A DNA stretch of 64,000 nt from Flavobacterium branchiicola (GCF_018383905.1 NZ_JAGYWA010000002.1:766856-830855); one strand, 5' to 3'. Counted from the first letter of the stretch, positions 37,408-45,753 are shown. Program-made: numbers and translations. The notes: generated by a model not told the origin, from the letters alone.

Positions 37408-38905
37408 TTCCGTGTTTTTTTATAATTGAAAGGATATTATTGATGTGTGCTGTAGTCGTTAGTGGATTCAAAATGGTGAACTTCAGGTAAAAAATGCCGT
37501 TTACTTTTGTACTTGCCACTAAAACTTCACCATTAAAAAACATTTTCTTTTTGATGTGTAAGTTCATTTTGCAAGTGTCTCCAGGCCAGCCGTCTAGTTT
37601 ATATCTAAAAACCAAAACACTTAAATCAGAATCGGTTAAGAGTTCAAAATCGTTGTCGTTTTCTAATATTTCAGCCGTTTGTTTGGTAGTTTCAATAATG
37701 GTATCTGTGTATTGCCCCAATTTAGTTCTGCCCATATAACGCAGTGTACACCATAGTTTTAAAGCATCAAAACGACGTGTACTTTGTACAAGGGATTTAT
37801 TAATTTGCGCCGGAAGTTCATCATAATCCTGCTCTTTAGGATTTAAATAATCAGCGTGATGTTTTATAATATGAAGATGCTGTTTGTTTCTCACCATAAA
37901 AGCACTGCTGCAAATAGGCTGAAAGAAAGATTTATGATAATCAATTGTAACAGAATCAGCTTGTTCGATGCCGTTTAGCAGATGCTTGTATTTATCTGTC
38001 AGCAATAATCCACAGCCATAAGCAGCATCCACATGCATCCATAATTCATGTTTTTTTGCAAGAACTGCAATTTCTGATAATGGGTCGATATTACCGAAAT
38101 CGGTCGTTCCTGCCGTAGCCACAATAGCAATCGGAATATTGCCTTTTTCCTTTTCTTCAATAATGGCTTGTTTTAGTTTTTCAGCATCCATTCGGTAACG
38201 GCTGTCGGTAACAACCTGAACAATAGATTGCTCGCCAAGCCCGAGAATAGAAGCATTTTTTTGATTACTGAAATGAGATTTCTCCGAAACAAAAATTCGG
38301 AACTTACTAGAATCCGGAGGACAGCCATTTAGTTTGATATTCCAATTCAGATATTTTAAAGCAAAATAATCTCTTGCCAGAAGCAGCCCCATCAGGTTAC
38401 TCTGTGAGCCTCCGCCTGTAAAAATACCGTCACAATCGGTGTTATATCCAATTTGTTCACCCGTCCAGGCAATCAATTTTCTTTCTATAAATGTTCCTCC
38501 GGCGCTTTGATCATACGTATCCTGAGACGAATTAATAGCGCTTATCAGCACATCGGCAGCTAAAGCCGGAATCACAACAGGACAGTTCAAATGGGCAATA
38601 TATTCCGGTAAATGATAGGCAGTTGCATGGTTGACATAAATCTCATCTATTTCATCCCAAAGGCTTTCATAATCTTTAAGCGGCTGATCTAAGTTTACAG
38701 CTTCTACTTTATTTTTTATTTCCTCAGGTTTAATACCGCTAAATGGAATTTTGGTGTTTTCAAGAAAACCAGACACACGTTTTTGTACTAGTGCTATTGC
38801 GTTTGTATATTCCGCCTCTGAATTTTCATGGAAAATATCCTGATAAAAATTGTCGACGGAGCTTTTAACTAAGACATCCTGGTCATTGTCTAATAGGTTT
38901 TGCAT
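37388..38905 (-). CDS. PLP-dependent amino-acid decarboxylase (group II), lysine-type
   Basis: The 505-residue protein has the group II decarboxylase motifs: ATAGTTDFGNIDP near 263-275, HVDAAYG at 291-297, and TIDYHKSFFQP with the PLP-binding Lys325. In siderophore loci such enzymes (DesA type) convert lysine to cadaverine. With a lysine-hydroxylase-like dioxygenase next door, 4-hydroxylysine is a plausible alternative substrate. The overlap with the downstream NIS-GNAT gene indicates coupled expression. Confidence 0.9.
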   Translation of the reverse strand: MQNLLDNDQDVLVKSSVDNFYQDIFHENSEAEYTNAIALVQKRVSGFLENTKIPFSGIKPEEIKNKVEAVNLDQPLKDYESLWDEIDEIYVNHATAYHLPEYIAHLNCPVVIPALAADVLISAINSSQDTYDQSAGGTFIERKLIAWTGEQIGYNTDCDGIFTGGGSQSNLMGLLLARDYFALKYLNWNIKLNGCPPDSSKFRIFVSEKSHFSNQKNASILGLGEQSIVQVVTDSRYRMDAEKLKQAIIEEKEKGNIPIAIVATAGTTDFGNIDPLSEIAVLAKKHELWMHVDAAYGCGLLLTDKYKHLLNGIEQADSVTIDYHKSFFQPICSSAFMVRNKQHLHIIKHHADYLNPKEQDYDELPAQINKSLVQSTRRFDALKLWCTLRYMGRTKLGQYTDTIIETTKQTAEILENDNDFELLTDSDLSVLVFRYKLDGWPGDTCKMNLHIKKKMFFNGEVLVASTKVNGIFYLKFTILNPLTTTAHINNILSIIKKHGNEYIFS

Positions 38906-38928
38906 AATGATAAATTTTAGAATTGAGT

Positions 38929-39564
38929 TTATTGGAAATAAGTTACTTTGTTAGCAATCGGGGTTCTTTTTTTTCTTGATGGTTCAAGGTCTTCAGGATA
39001 ATAGCCGACATACATTAAACCGAGAGATTGTTCATTTTCGGCCAGATCAAATTGCTTTACATAATCAATTGCGCCCGCAGATGTACTCCAGTAACTCCCG
39101 ATATTATGGGCAGTGCAGGTGAGTGCCATATTTTGAACGGCAGATGAAACGGCTGCAACTTCTTCCCATTCCGGCAGGTTAATTTTGGTATTACGAACCA
39201 TAACAACGCCAATAACACAGGCCGAATTAAGAGGATATTCTTTAAGCACATTGTACTTTTCAAAAGCTTCTTCGGCAGCAAACTTTTCAAAATAAAAGTC
39301 TTTGTAATAGTCCGCCAGATAAGAGCCTAGTTGGTTTAAATAATGGTTCTTCAAAACAATAAACCGCCAGGGTTCCGTCATTTTGTGAGTAGGGGCGTAG
39401 GTCGCGTTTATTAAAATTTCATTTAATAATTCATCCGGTATATTTTGCTTTACAAATTCATCGGCATAAACACTTCGTCTTGTCCGTATGATTTTTGAAA
39501 TTTTATTTTGCCGGTCTGTAGATTGCGACATCTTGGTTTCATTGGGTTTGGTACTAATATTCAT
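38929..39564 (-). CDS. nitroreductase family FMN oxidoreductase
   Basis: The 211-residue protein has the nitroreductase pattern: TRRSVYADEF near the N terminus, APTHKMTEPWRFIVLKN, AVSSAVQNMALTCTAHNIGSYW and a C-terminal VGYYPEDLEPSRKKR. An ATG 33 bases further in (encoding MSQSTD) could be the true start. It is the first gene of the minus-strand operon. Possible roles are reduction of the ferric siderophore for iron release or of an N-oxidised by-product; neither is shown by the sequence. Confidence 0.88.
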   Translation of the reverse strand: MNISTKPNETKMSQSTDRQNKISKIIRTRRSVYADEFVKQNIPDELLNEILINATYAPTHKMTEPWRFIVLKNHYLNQLGSYLADYYKDFYFEKFAAEEAFEKYNVLKEYPLNSACVIGVVMVRNTKINLPEWEEVAAVSSAVQNMALTCTAHNIGSYWSTSAGAIDYVKQFDLAENEQSLGLMYVGYYPEDLEPSRKKRTPIANKVTYFQ

Positions 39565-39663
39565 ATTTTTTTAAAAAATTATTTAAGAAAATTCTTTTTT
39601 TAATTGATAAAACAAATACATTTGTAAGTAGATTTTATTTAGAATGAATAAAAACAGTGGCGA

Positions 39664-39671
39664 CAAATGTA
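39664..39671 (-). promoter_or_regulatory. candidate -7 element of the siderophore operon
   Basis: Read on the minus strand the site is TACATTTG, a perfect match to TAnnTTTG. It lies about 100 bases before the nitroreductase start codon. No convincing -33 box is seen at the usual distance. Confidence 0.45.
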
Positions 39672-39725
39672 GAAATTAATCTTTATAAAAAAAATAAAAC
39701 AGAAAAATAAATACACGAAATTCTT

Positions 39726-39742
39726 TACATTTTTGAAATGTA
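39726..39742. promoter_or_regulatory. palindrome in the divergent promoter region, operator candidate
   Basis: TACATTT and AAATGTA are perfect inverted 7-base arms separated by TTG. The site lies in the 269-base gap between the siderophore operon and the divergent dioxygenase gene. A related imperfect palindrome (ACAAATACATTTGT) lies at 39611-39624. It does not match the classical Fur box. Confidence 0.5.
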
Positions 39743-39833
39743 TTTGAAGGATGTTTTATTTGTATATAGTTTGTTTTTAAGGGTTTATGTTTTTGCTTGT
39801 CTGATTTTTTTAACTATTAAATAAACTAATAAA

Positions 39834-40946
39834 ATGAGATCACAGTTATTAATTGAAGATGAAATACCAGTAAAAGAAAATTATGGTTATCAAATTCCTA
39901 CAAGCCCACTGATAGTGGAGATTACACCTCAGGAAAGAAATATTTTATCTAATGTTGGCGCTCTGTTGGAGAAGGCATTTAAGAGTTATGAAAATCCCGA
40001 CTATATAGAGGCGCTTCATCTTTATTCATTCCAGCTTCTTCCGGAAAGAATCGCCAGAATCTTAAGCCGTTTTGGAACAGACTTTTCAGCAGATCAATAC
40101 GGAGCCATTATTTTTAGAGGTCTTCTCGAGGTAGATCAGGATCATTTAGGACCAACTCCGGCTAATTGGCAAAGTGCTGATTACTCCAAACTCAATAAAT
40201 ACGGCTTTATCTGTTCACTGCTTCATGGTGCCGTTCCTTCTAAACCTGTTCAATATTATGCACAGCGAAAAGGCGGAGGGATTCTTCATGCTGTAATTCC
40301 GGATGAAAATATGGCAGTTACACAGACAGGTTCGGGATCAAAAACAAATCTGTATGTTCATACCGAAGATGCGTTTTTGTTACATCAGGCTGATTTTTTA
40401 AGCTTTCTTTATCTACGAAATGAAGAAAGAGTTCCGTCGACACTATATTCAGTAAGATCACACGGAAAGGTGAATAGAATAATGGAAAAACTTTTCGATC
40501 CTATTTATCAGTGTCCTAAGGATGCCAATTATCAGGATGAAATTAACGAAGGTCCGTTGGCTTCTGTTTTATACGGAAATAAAAAACTCCCTTTTATTAG
40601 ATTTGATGCCGCAGAGCAGATATTTAACGAAAATGCAGGACAAACACCGGAAGCGCTTTATAATTTAACCGAATTCTGGAACGAGGCCAAAGAGTTGATT
40701 AATAGTGATTATATCCCGGATTCCGGAGATGTAATATTTGTTAATAATCATTTATGTGCCCACGGAAGAAGTGCTTTTACAGCAGGGCAGAGGGAGGAAA
40801 ATGGTGAAATTGTGAAGTGCGAAAGACGCCAAATGCTCAGAATGATGAGTAAAACGAGTTTAATTCATATACGATCAATGACACATACCGATGATCCGTA
40901 CTTTGTGATGGAAGAACATTTGGGAAAAGTTTTCGATCAGGATTAA
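39834..40946 (+). CDS. Fe(II)/2-oxoglutarate dioxygenase, lysine-hydroxylase-like (TauD/clavaminate-synthase fold)
   Basis: The 370-residue protein has the iron-binding motif YVHTEDAF (His176, Glu178), the distal His310 in CAHGRSAFTAGQ and the 2-oxoglutarate Arg in CERRQMLRM. This arrangement (H-x-E rather than H-x-D) is typical of the clavaminate synthase-like group that hydroxylates free amino acids. Flavobacterial and Chitinophaga members of this group are known L-lysine 4-hydroxylases, and this protein resembles them as I recall the family. Divergent from the siderophore operon, it probably supplies a hydroxylated lysine to the decarboxylase. Confidence 0.82.
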   Translation: MRSQLLIEDEIPVKENYGYQIPTSPLIVEITPQERNILSNVGALLEKAFKSYENPDYIEALHLYSFQLLPERIARILSRFGTDFSADQYGAIIFRGLLEVDQDHLGPTPANWQSADYSKLNKYGFICSLLHGAVPSKPVQYYAQRKGGGILHAVIPDENMAVTQTGSGSKTNLYVHTEDAFLLHQADFLSFLYLRNEERVPSTLYSVRSHGKVNRIMEKLFDPIYQCPKDANYQDEINEGPLASVLYGNKKLPFIRFDAAEQIFNENAGQTPEALYNLTEFWNEAKELINSDYIPDSGDVIFVNNHLCAHGRSAFTAGQREENGEIVKCERRQMLRMMSKTSLIHIRSMTHTDDPYFVMEEHLGKVFDQD

Positions 40947-40966
40947 TCATTAAGGCTGAATTAAAG

Positions 40967-40998
40967 AGAGATGTCAAATTATGTTTGTCATCTCTTTT
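40967..40998 (+). terminator. terminator of the dioxygenase gene
   Basis: AGAGATG and CATCTCT pair, with inner CAAA-TTTG pairs, and are followed by TTTTTA. A very similar hairpin with similar flanks occurs at 42848-42880. Confidence 0.8.
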
Positions 40999-41014
40999 TA
41001 TTTTGGAATAATAT

Positions 41015-41079
41015 GAATTACAATATTGTGGAATCACGTCTAAATGAAGAAGGTATAAACAGAAGAAAGGTCTTGCCTG
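41015..41079 (+). pseudogene. remnant of a Cys-rich protein gene
   Basis: The 65 bases closely match about 43945-44009, inside the Cys-rich protein gene. In the matching frame they read ELQYCGITSK, a stop, RRYKQKKGLAC; the intact gene has ELQYCGIRSKCRWYEQKKGLAC. The rest of the copy is missing. Beyond it, up to 41304, I see only a small hairpin (GTTTCA with TGAAAC) and the leader of the next gene. Confidence 0.8.
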
Positions 41080-41304
41080 TTTTCGTATCTAGAAGTAAAA
41101 ACTTTGTTTCAGATTATAATTTGAAACAGGTTTTAAATTTTTTCAGTTAAATATTACCATAATTTAGTAAGGATAGAAAAAATGTCCTTATTAATCATAA
41201 AATCTTATTTCTGTTAGTGCAGCTAAGTACGAAAGTAAGAAATAATCATTCGATGTTATTGACGGATTCTATAGCAATTTCCTAAAAAATTAATAATTAT
41301 AATT

Positions 41305-42795
41305 ATGAAAAAAAAAGCTTTTTTTATTATTTGTGTAATGTTTTTTCTGGCAGCTTGTAAAAAACAAGATGGCACATTAAATTCTAATTCGGCAGATTCA
41401 ACTTCAGTTGCAACTTTGGCAGAACAGCAAAAGTTGCCGACAGCTCCAGTTCCAAACACTATAATGACAGACGCTTATGTAAAAAATATAGCGACAAGTC
41501 TTTATGCATGGGGCTGGCCACTGACCAATATACACAATCGTGTAGAAACATTTAGAGCTTTGCCTGGACCAATTTATGGTGGAGGTGTGCTTCCTTTAGC
41601 GCCGCCAAACCATTTATGTATGCTAAATGATTACGTTCAGCCAGAAGAAAGAGCTGTTGCCTGCCCGAATCAGGATGTGGTGTATGGTTTAGCACCACTG
41701 GATCTTTCAAATGGGCCAGTAGTGGTTCAGGTTCCCGATTTTGGAGATCGTTTTTGGGTCTATCAGGTTTGCAACCAAAGAACCGACGGATTTGCGAGTT
41801 TAGGTAAAATGTATGGAACAAAACCTGGATTTTATCTTCTTGCTCATAAAGATTGGAATGGAAAAGTTCCTGATGGAATTACGGAAGTTTTTAGATCTAC
41901 TACAAGATACGGAATCGTTATTCCTCGTGTATTCCAAACTGATGACCCGGCTGATAAAAAAGCAGTTCAGCCACTTGTTAATCAAATTGGATTATATCCT
42001 TTGGAAGATTTTGACGGGAAAATGAAAATTACCGATTGGAAAAAAACAAAAGTGACACCCCCAGATCCTGCCGGTGGCAAAGTGGAAACAAAATGGGTTA
42101 AACCTGAAACATTTTTTGATCAGTTAACAGATATTTTAAAAGAAGTACCGCCAATGCCGGGAGAGGAGGCACTGTATGCGCAAGCTCACTCACTTTTAGA
42201 TGCTTTAAATAAAAATCCGAAACTAAAACAAATTGCAATAAATGCTGCAATTGATGCTGAAAAGAATTATTTAGACCCTTTGTTTCAATTTGTAAATGTG
42301 GGATATCCTATTAAATACAATTGGACAACACAACGAAATGGAGCGCAGTTTGGTTACGATTATCTGACCAGACTTTCGTGTGCCAAAGCAAATATTTTTG
42401 TAAACAAACCAAATGAAACCCGATATTTTTATCAGGATCGTGATGAAGCCGGTACAAGATTAAATGGATCAAATAAGTACACGGTAACATTTGCCAGCGG
42501 ACAAGTTCCTCCTGTAAAAGGTTTTTGGTCGCTTACTTTGTACAATTCCGAACATTTTTTTGCGCCTAATGATCTTAGACGATATTCTTTGGGAACAAAA
42601 AATAAAAATCTGAAAAAAAATGCAGATGGCTCGCTTACCATTTATGTACAAAACAGACCTCCTTCTGATGATAAAATCAGCAATTGGCTGCCATCACCTA
42701 AAGACGTTTTTTCCTTGTACGTAAGATGTTATTGGCCAGAAGAAGCAGTATTAAATGATAGCTGGAATCCGCCTGCTGTTGTTAAAGTGATGTAA
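41305..42795 (+). CDS. DUF1254/DUF1214 lipoprotein
   Basis: The 496-residue protein has a signal peptide with lipobox LAAC (Cys18). A DUF1254 domain lies at about 55-190 (LYAWGWPLTNIHNRVETF, DVVYGLAPLDLSNGPVVVQV) and a C-terminal DUF1214 domain at about 390-495 (GFWSLTLYNSEHFFAPN, WLPSPKDVFSLYVRCYWPEE). The two domains commonly occur together; their biochemical activity is not established. It stands alone between two related terminators. A role linked to the siderophore locus is not evident. Confidence 0.85.
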   Translation: MKKKAFFIICVMFFLAACKKQDGTLNSNSADSTSVATLAEQQKLPTAPVPNTIMTDAYVKNIATSLYAWGWPLTNIHNRVETFRALPGPIYGGGVLPLAPPNHLCMLNDYVQPEERAVACPNQDVVYGLAPLDLSNGPVVVQVPDFGDRFWVYQVCNQRTDGFASLGKMYGTKPGFYLLAHKDWNGKVPDGITEVFRSTTRYGIVIPRVFQTDDPADKKAVQPLVNQIGLYPLEDFDGKMKITDWKKTKVTPPDPAGGKVETKWVKPETFFDQLTDILKEVPPMPGEEALYAQAHSLLDALNKNPKLKQIAINAAIDAEKNYLDPLFQFVNVGYPIKYNWTTQRNGAQFGYDYLTRLSCAKANIFVNKPNETRYFYQDRDEAGTRLNGSNKYTVTFASGQVPPVKGFWSLTLYNSEHFFAPNDLRRYSLGTKNKNLKKNADGSLTIYVQNRPPSDDKISNWLPSPKDVFSLYVRCYWPEEAVLNDSWNPPAVVKVM

Positions 42796-42847
42796 TTGGT
42801 ATTAAAAGATAATTTTCAAAAAGCAATTAGGCTGAATTAATTATAGA

Positions 42848-42880
42848 AGAGATGTCAAAATTTATTTGGCATCTCTTTTT
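42848..42880 (+). terminator. terminator of the DUF1254 gene
   Basis: AGAGATG and CATCTCT arms with inner CAAA-TTTG pairs and a T run. Its flanks (AGGCTGAATTA before, TTTTATTTTGG after) match the hairpin at 40967. Confidence 0.8.
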
Positions 42881-42997
42881 ATTTTGGGGCGAATATGAGT
42901 TTACATATAAATAGCATATACAGATGTATAATTAGTTTTGTATTTAAGTTGTTGTAAAACAGGTATTTGTACTCTGTACGTATTTTCTCAAAAGTAC

Positions 42998-43307
42998 TAC
43001 ATTTGCGAATAAACATCAATACTAAATAACTGATAAAATCTTTTTAAGTTCAATTAAGATTTAAATTATCTGACTGCTTCCTAATTGAATTTAAGTATCG
43101 CTACCCGACCAGGCTGGGTGATTTAATTACCCTTCATTTCTTTTTACTCTATAAATAAAGAAGTTTATTCATTATTTGGATATTGTATGATTCGGTATTT
43201 TCTTTTTCTAATGAAGCCTATTTTATGGCTTGATTTAAATGAGAAAGCAAAATAACGATGGTGGTATTTAAAATGAATTATTAATCAATAACTTAAATTA
43301 TTTAGAC
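42998..43307 (+). promoter_or_regulatory. promoter and long structured leader of the small-protein/Cys-rich pair
   Basis: A perfect -7 box TACATTTG at 42998-43005 predicts a leader of about 295 bases before the ATG at 43308. The leader holds a possible stem TTCAATTA (43049-43056) with TAATTGAA (43082-43089). Next comes an element with ACCC-GGGT pairing whose GGGT can alternatively pair with a later ACCC. A further hairpin around AAGCC-GGCTT lies near 43215-43235. I do not recognise a known riboswitch class. Confidence 0.45.
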
Positions 43308-43577
43308 ATGAAAACAAATGAATTAAAAAATGATGCTTTATTTACTGTCTCACTTGATGGTATAAGCCTTACAGAAGAACAAATCAAAAACATTGACAAA
43401 GGCATTAAACGTGTTGTGATGAGCGAAATAGCCCAAATCGATCATGGAGGCGATCTAATCGTTAATAAAAAATTAGAATTAAATCCGCGATTTAAAGGGT
43501 TCAGAGTTCCTATACTTTGGGGTATTTGGATAGAATCTTTTGATATTTTCAGAAAAAGACTAATAGATGGGTTTTAA
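43308..43577 (+). CDS. small protein of unknown function, paired with the Cys-rich protein
   Basis: The 89-residue protein has no Cys, signal peptide or membrane segment. The N-terminal half is polar with an acidic helix (SLTEEQIKNIDKGIKRVV). The C-terminal third is more hydrophobic and aromatic (FRVPILWGIWIESFDIF). The two-part design resembles leader-plus-core peptides, but the lack of Cys and of modifying enzymes nearby speaks against a standard lanthipeptide. It is preceded by a long leader RNA and is followed after 56 bases by the Cys-rich gene. Confidence 0.6.
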   Translation: MKTNELKNDALFTVSLDGISLTEEQIKNIDKGIKRVVMSEIAQIDHGGDLIVNKKLELNPRFKGFRVPILWGIWIESFDIFRKRLIDGF

Positions 43578-43633
43578 TAATTAATTACTCTTATCAGAAT
43601 CTCAGTTCTGATAAGAGTTAAAAAAAACAAGAT

Positions 43634-44065
43634 ATGGAACCAATAAATACTTTTTCGACTGATGAAAAGCAAAATTTAACTTGTCCTAGTTACGTCTGTA
43701 AACCGGGAGCAAAACTATACGGAATTGTCAATGCCGATGGACTTATTGACTACTTAAAAGAACCAATAGAGGTTGATGAAACTTTTATGAGTATAGCTTT
43801 GAAGGGAAGAGAACCTGAAAAGCGATTTCGATTTTCTGGTGCATGTGCCAAATCCGGATGTAAGCAATGGGACAAAGCAGAACATGAGTGTGGGCTTATA
43901 AATAATGTGATAGATATTATTGGCAATGATGAATCATCAGAATTACAATATTGCGGAATCAGATCTAAATGCAGATGGTATGAACAAAAGAAAGGTCTTG
44001 CCTGCGCCCAATGCAATGAAGTGATACGAAATATAGAAATGAAAATTATAGGAATAGAAGATTAG
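43634..44065 (+). CDS. Cys-rich putative metal- or Fe-S-binding protein
   Basis: The 143-residue protein has ten Cys in spaced groups: CPSYVC near the start, CAKSGC and HECG in the middle, and CGIRSKC plus ACAQC near the end. The spacing suggests a metal or iron-sulfur site. The layout (CP-x-x-x-C-x-PG-A, then FRFSGACA-x-SGC, then C-x-I-R-x-x-C-RW) resembles short proteins often labelled nitrogen fixation protein in cyanobacteria, a label with no proven function. It is paired with the 89-residue protein. A decayed fragment of a second copy lies at 41015-41079. Confidence 0.7.
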   Translation: MEPINTFSTDEKQNLTCPSYVCKPGAKLYGIVNADGLIDYLKEPIEVDETFMSIALKGREPEKRFRFSGACAKSGCKQWDKAEHECGLINNVIDIIGNDESSELQYCGIRSKCRWYEQKKGLACAQCNEVIRNIEMKIIGIED

Positions 44066-44198
44066 TTTTAGAAGAAATAAGAAGAAATAATTTATTGTTT
44101 GACTGCTAATCGTACTGCTGTAGCTTTACTATTATTAGCAACAGAATTGGAGCGAAAGCATTTAGCTCCTTCAACTATAATTTCTCCTTTTGCCATTT

Positions 44199-45104
44199 TT
44201 ATTTGGACTTTGGTTCTGATTTTATTTTTAAAATTGTTTCTTCTTTATATTGGAAATTTTCTGACTGAATTTCAAAAACTGAACTTTTGCACTTTATTTT
44301 CCCTAAGGATCCGTCAAAAGCTGTAATTATTTTTACATCTGCCACATAAGGATCTGGATTGGTCTCATTGCTTGTTTTAAAATTTATCATATCCATACAG
44401 TCGGTATTTACTATCTGCTGTGATTCGAAGCAGAGCAACGTTTCATTTTGATCCGATTTTGTAAATTTTGTTTTTCCTGTACATTCTAATTTTCCAATAG
44501 TTTTTATATTCCAGTTTATTGTCTGATTGGCCTGCACATCATCCTGATCTACCTTTGGATTAAAAAATATTAAGTTCCAAAAGGGCTCTTTAAATTTGTT
44601 TTGGGTAAAGTTTTTTTCGTTGTAGATATTCAGATTAAATTTTTCTAAAATATCTTTAGCATTTCCATCACCCTCGTATTCCTGCATTAATAAGGCTGTA
44701 TTTTCTTCCCACTTTTCAAGCCATTCTTTGTATTCTACCATCTTGACGAATTCTCCCTGAGATGTTGTCTGGATTTTAATAGGATAGGTTAGTTCTTCTA
44801 AACTTTCTAAAAAGGCTAAAAAAGTATTTTCTTGACTTGGGTGATTGACTACTTTAGTCTTGCTAACTTGATATACATTAAAATTTGGTTTTTTTTCTAA
44901 TACAAGAAATTCAACTTCAAAAGAGGTTTGAATTTTACTTGTCTTATCATTAACCATTGCGTTTAGTTGCTGTGTTATTTCAAAAGTCATTGTTTTGGGG
45001 TATTTTTCTTGAGTTGTTTTATAATAATCAGTGTAAGGCAAAACTCCTTGAGCATAAAACCAATTGCAGTTAAAAATAATTAACCCGATAAAAATCTTTT
45101 TCAT
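44199..45104 (-). CDS. secreted hypothetical protein
   Basis: The 301-residue protein has a signal peptide (MKKIFIGLIIFNCNWFYAQG) cleaved after the Ala-Gln region. The mature protein is rich in polar strands (for example FEVEFLVLEKKPNFNVYQVS and TINWNIKTIGKLECTGKTKF), and no domain is recognised. It is probably periplasmic. It faces the Cys-rich gene in convergent orientation. A minus-strand -7 box TATATTTG lies at 45189-45196, giving a leader of about 80 bases. Confidence 0.7.
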   Translation of the reverse strand: MKKIFIGLIIFNCNWFYAQGVLPYTDYYKTTQEKYPKTMTFEITQQLNAMVNDKTSKIQTSFEVEFLVLEKKPNFNVYQVSKTKVVNHPSQENTFLAFLESLEELTYPIKIQTTSQGEFVKMVEYKEWLEKWEENTALLMQEYEGDGNAKDILEKFNLNIYNEKNFTQNKFKEPFWNLIFFNPKVDQDDVQANQTINWNIKTIGKLECTGKTKFTKSDQNETLLCFESQQIVNTDCMDMINFKTSNETNPDPYVADVKIITAFDGSLGKIKCKSSVFEIQSENFQYKEETILKIKSEPKSK

Positions 45105-45188
45105 AGTTGCTGTTGTTGATTACCGCTTTTTACTATTTTTAATGGCACTAAAAATAGGTGTACAATATACAGTCATTAATTATATTTT

Positions 45189-45196
45189 CAAATATA
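45189..45196 (-). promoter_or_regulatory. candidate -7 element for the secreted hypothetical gene
   Basis: Minus-strand TATATTTG matches TAnnTTTG, 85 bases before the start codon. No clear -33 box was found. Confidence 0.4.
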
Positions 45197-45753
45197 TTTG
45201 TGTTAATTTTCGCACATATTATTGAGATAACTTCGAAAAACGTATAAAGAATATTCCCTAATATTAAGATCCCTCTTGTTCCTTTCTCTATTTATAATTC
45301 GAGAACTTCAGAAATAAAAAAAGCAGCTGACCATCAGGACAACTGCTTTTTTTTTTCTTTTTTAATATTTTATTCTTTAATAGAATATATTGAAAGTTTC
45401 AAAAAAAAATCCTTCTCTCACTTGCCATTACAATTTTTCTGTCATCTCACCAAACGGGTCTTTTTAATTAAGAATTTTGCTCTTTCTATTTAATTTCGTT
45501 TGTCTTTGTCGTTCTATGATTTTTTTATCAATAAGCTTCCCATTCTTCTCAATTTTAAAACACATATTGAGATAAATATTTCCAACAGTTGTATGTGAAA
45601 ATTATAAAGTTCAATAATCAAAACTTGATAATTATTTTTTTCCGGAATACGGATAATAATTAGGAATCAAATTTCTATAATCCGAAAGATCAAACCCTTC
45701 AAATCTAGTATCATTAAATTTAATGAACGGATTACAAATCTGCGCAATTGGGT
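45197..45753. other. gene-free spacer with a terminator and a degenerate REP-like site
   Basis: No gene is supported. The stretch holds a terminator-like hairpin at 45316-45356 (AAAAAAAGCAG with CTGCTTTTTTT) and a degenerate copy of the REP-like motif at 45727-45751 (ACGGATTACAAATCTGCGC). Confidence 0.5.

Noticed and set aside
39565..39833. Classical Fur box upstream of the siderophore operon
   Set aside because: No GATAATGATAATCATTATC-like 19-mer could be found; only the TACATTT-type palindromes are present.
43308..43577. Lanthipeptide or other RiPP precursor
   Set aside because: The peptide has no Cys, no Gly-Gly type cleavage site before a short core, and no cyclase or radical-SAM gene nearby. 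It is kept only as a small protein of unknown function.
44099..44326. 75-codon plus-strand frame in the convergent gap
   Set aside because: Half of it is antisense to the secreted hypothetical gene. The rest is a short hydrophobic stretch without support.
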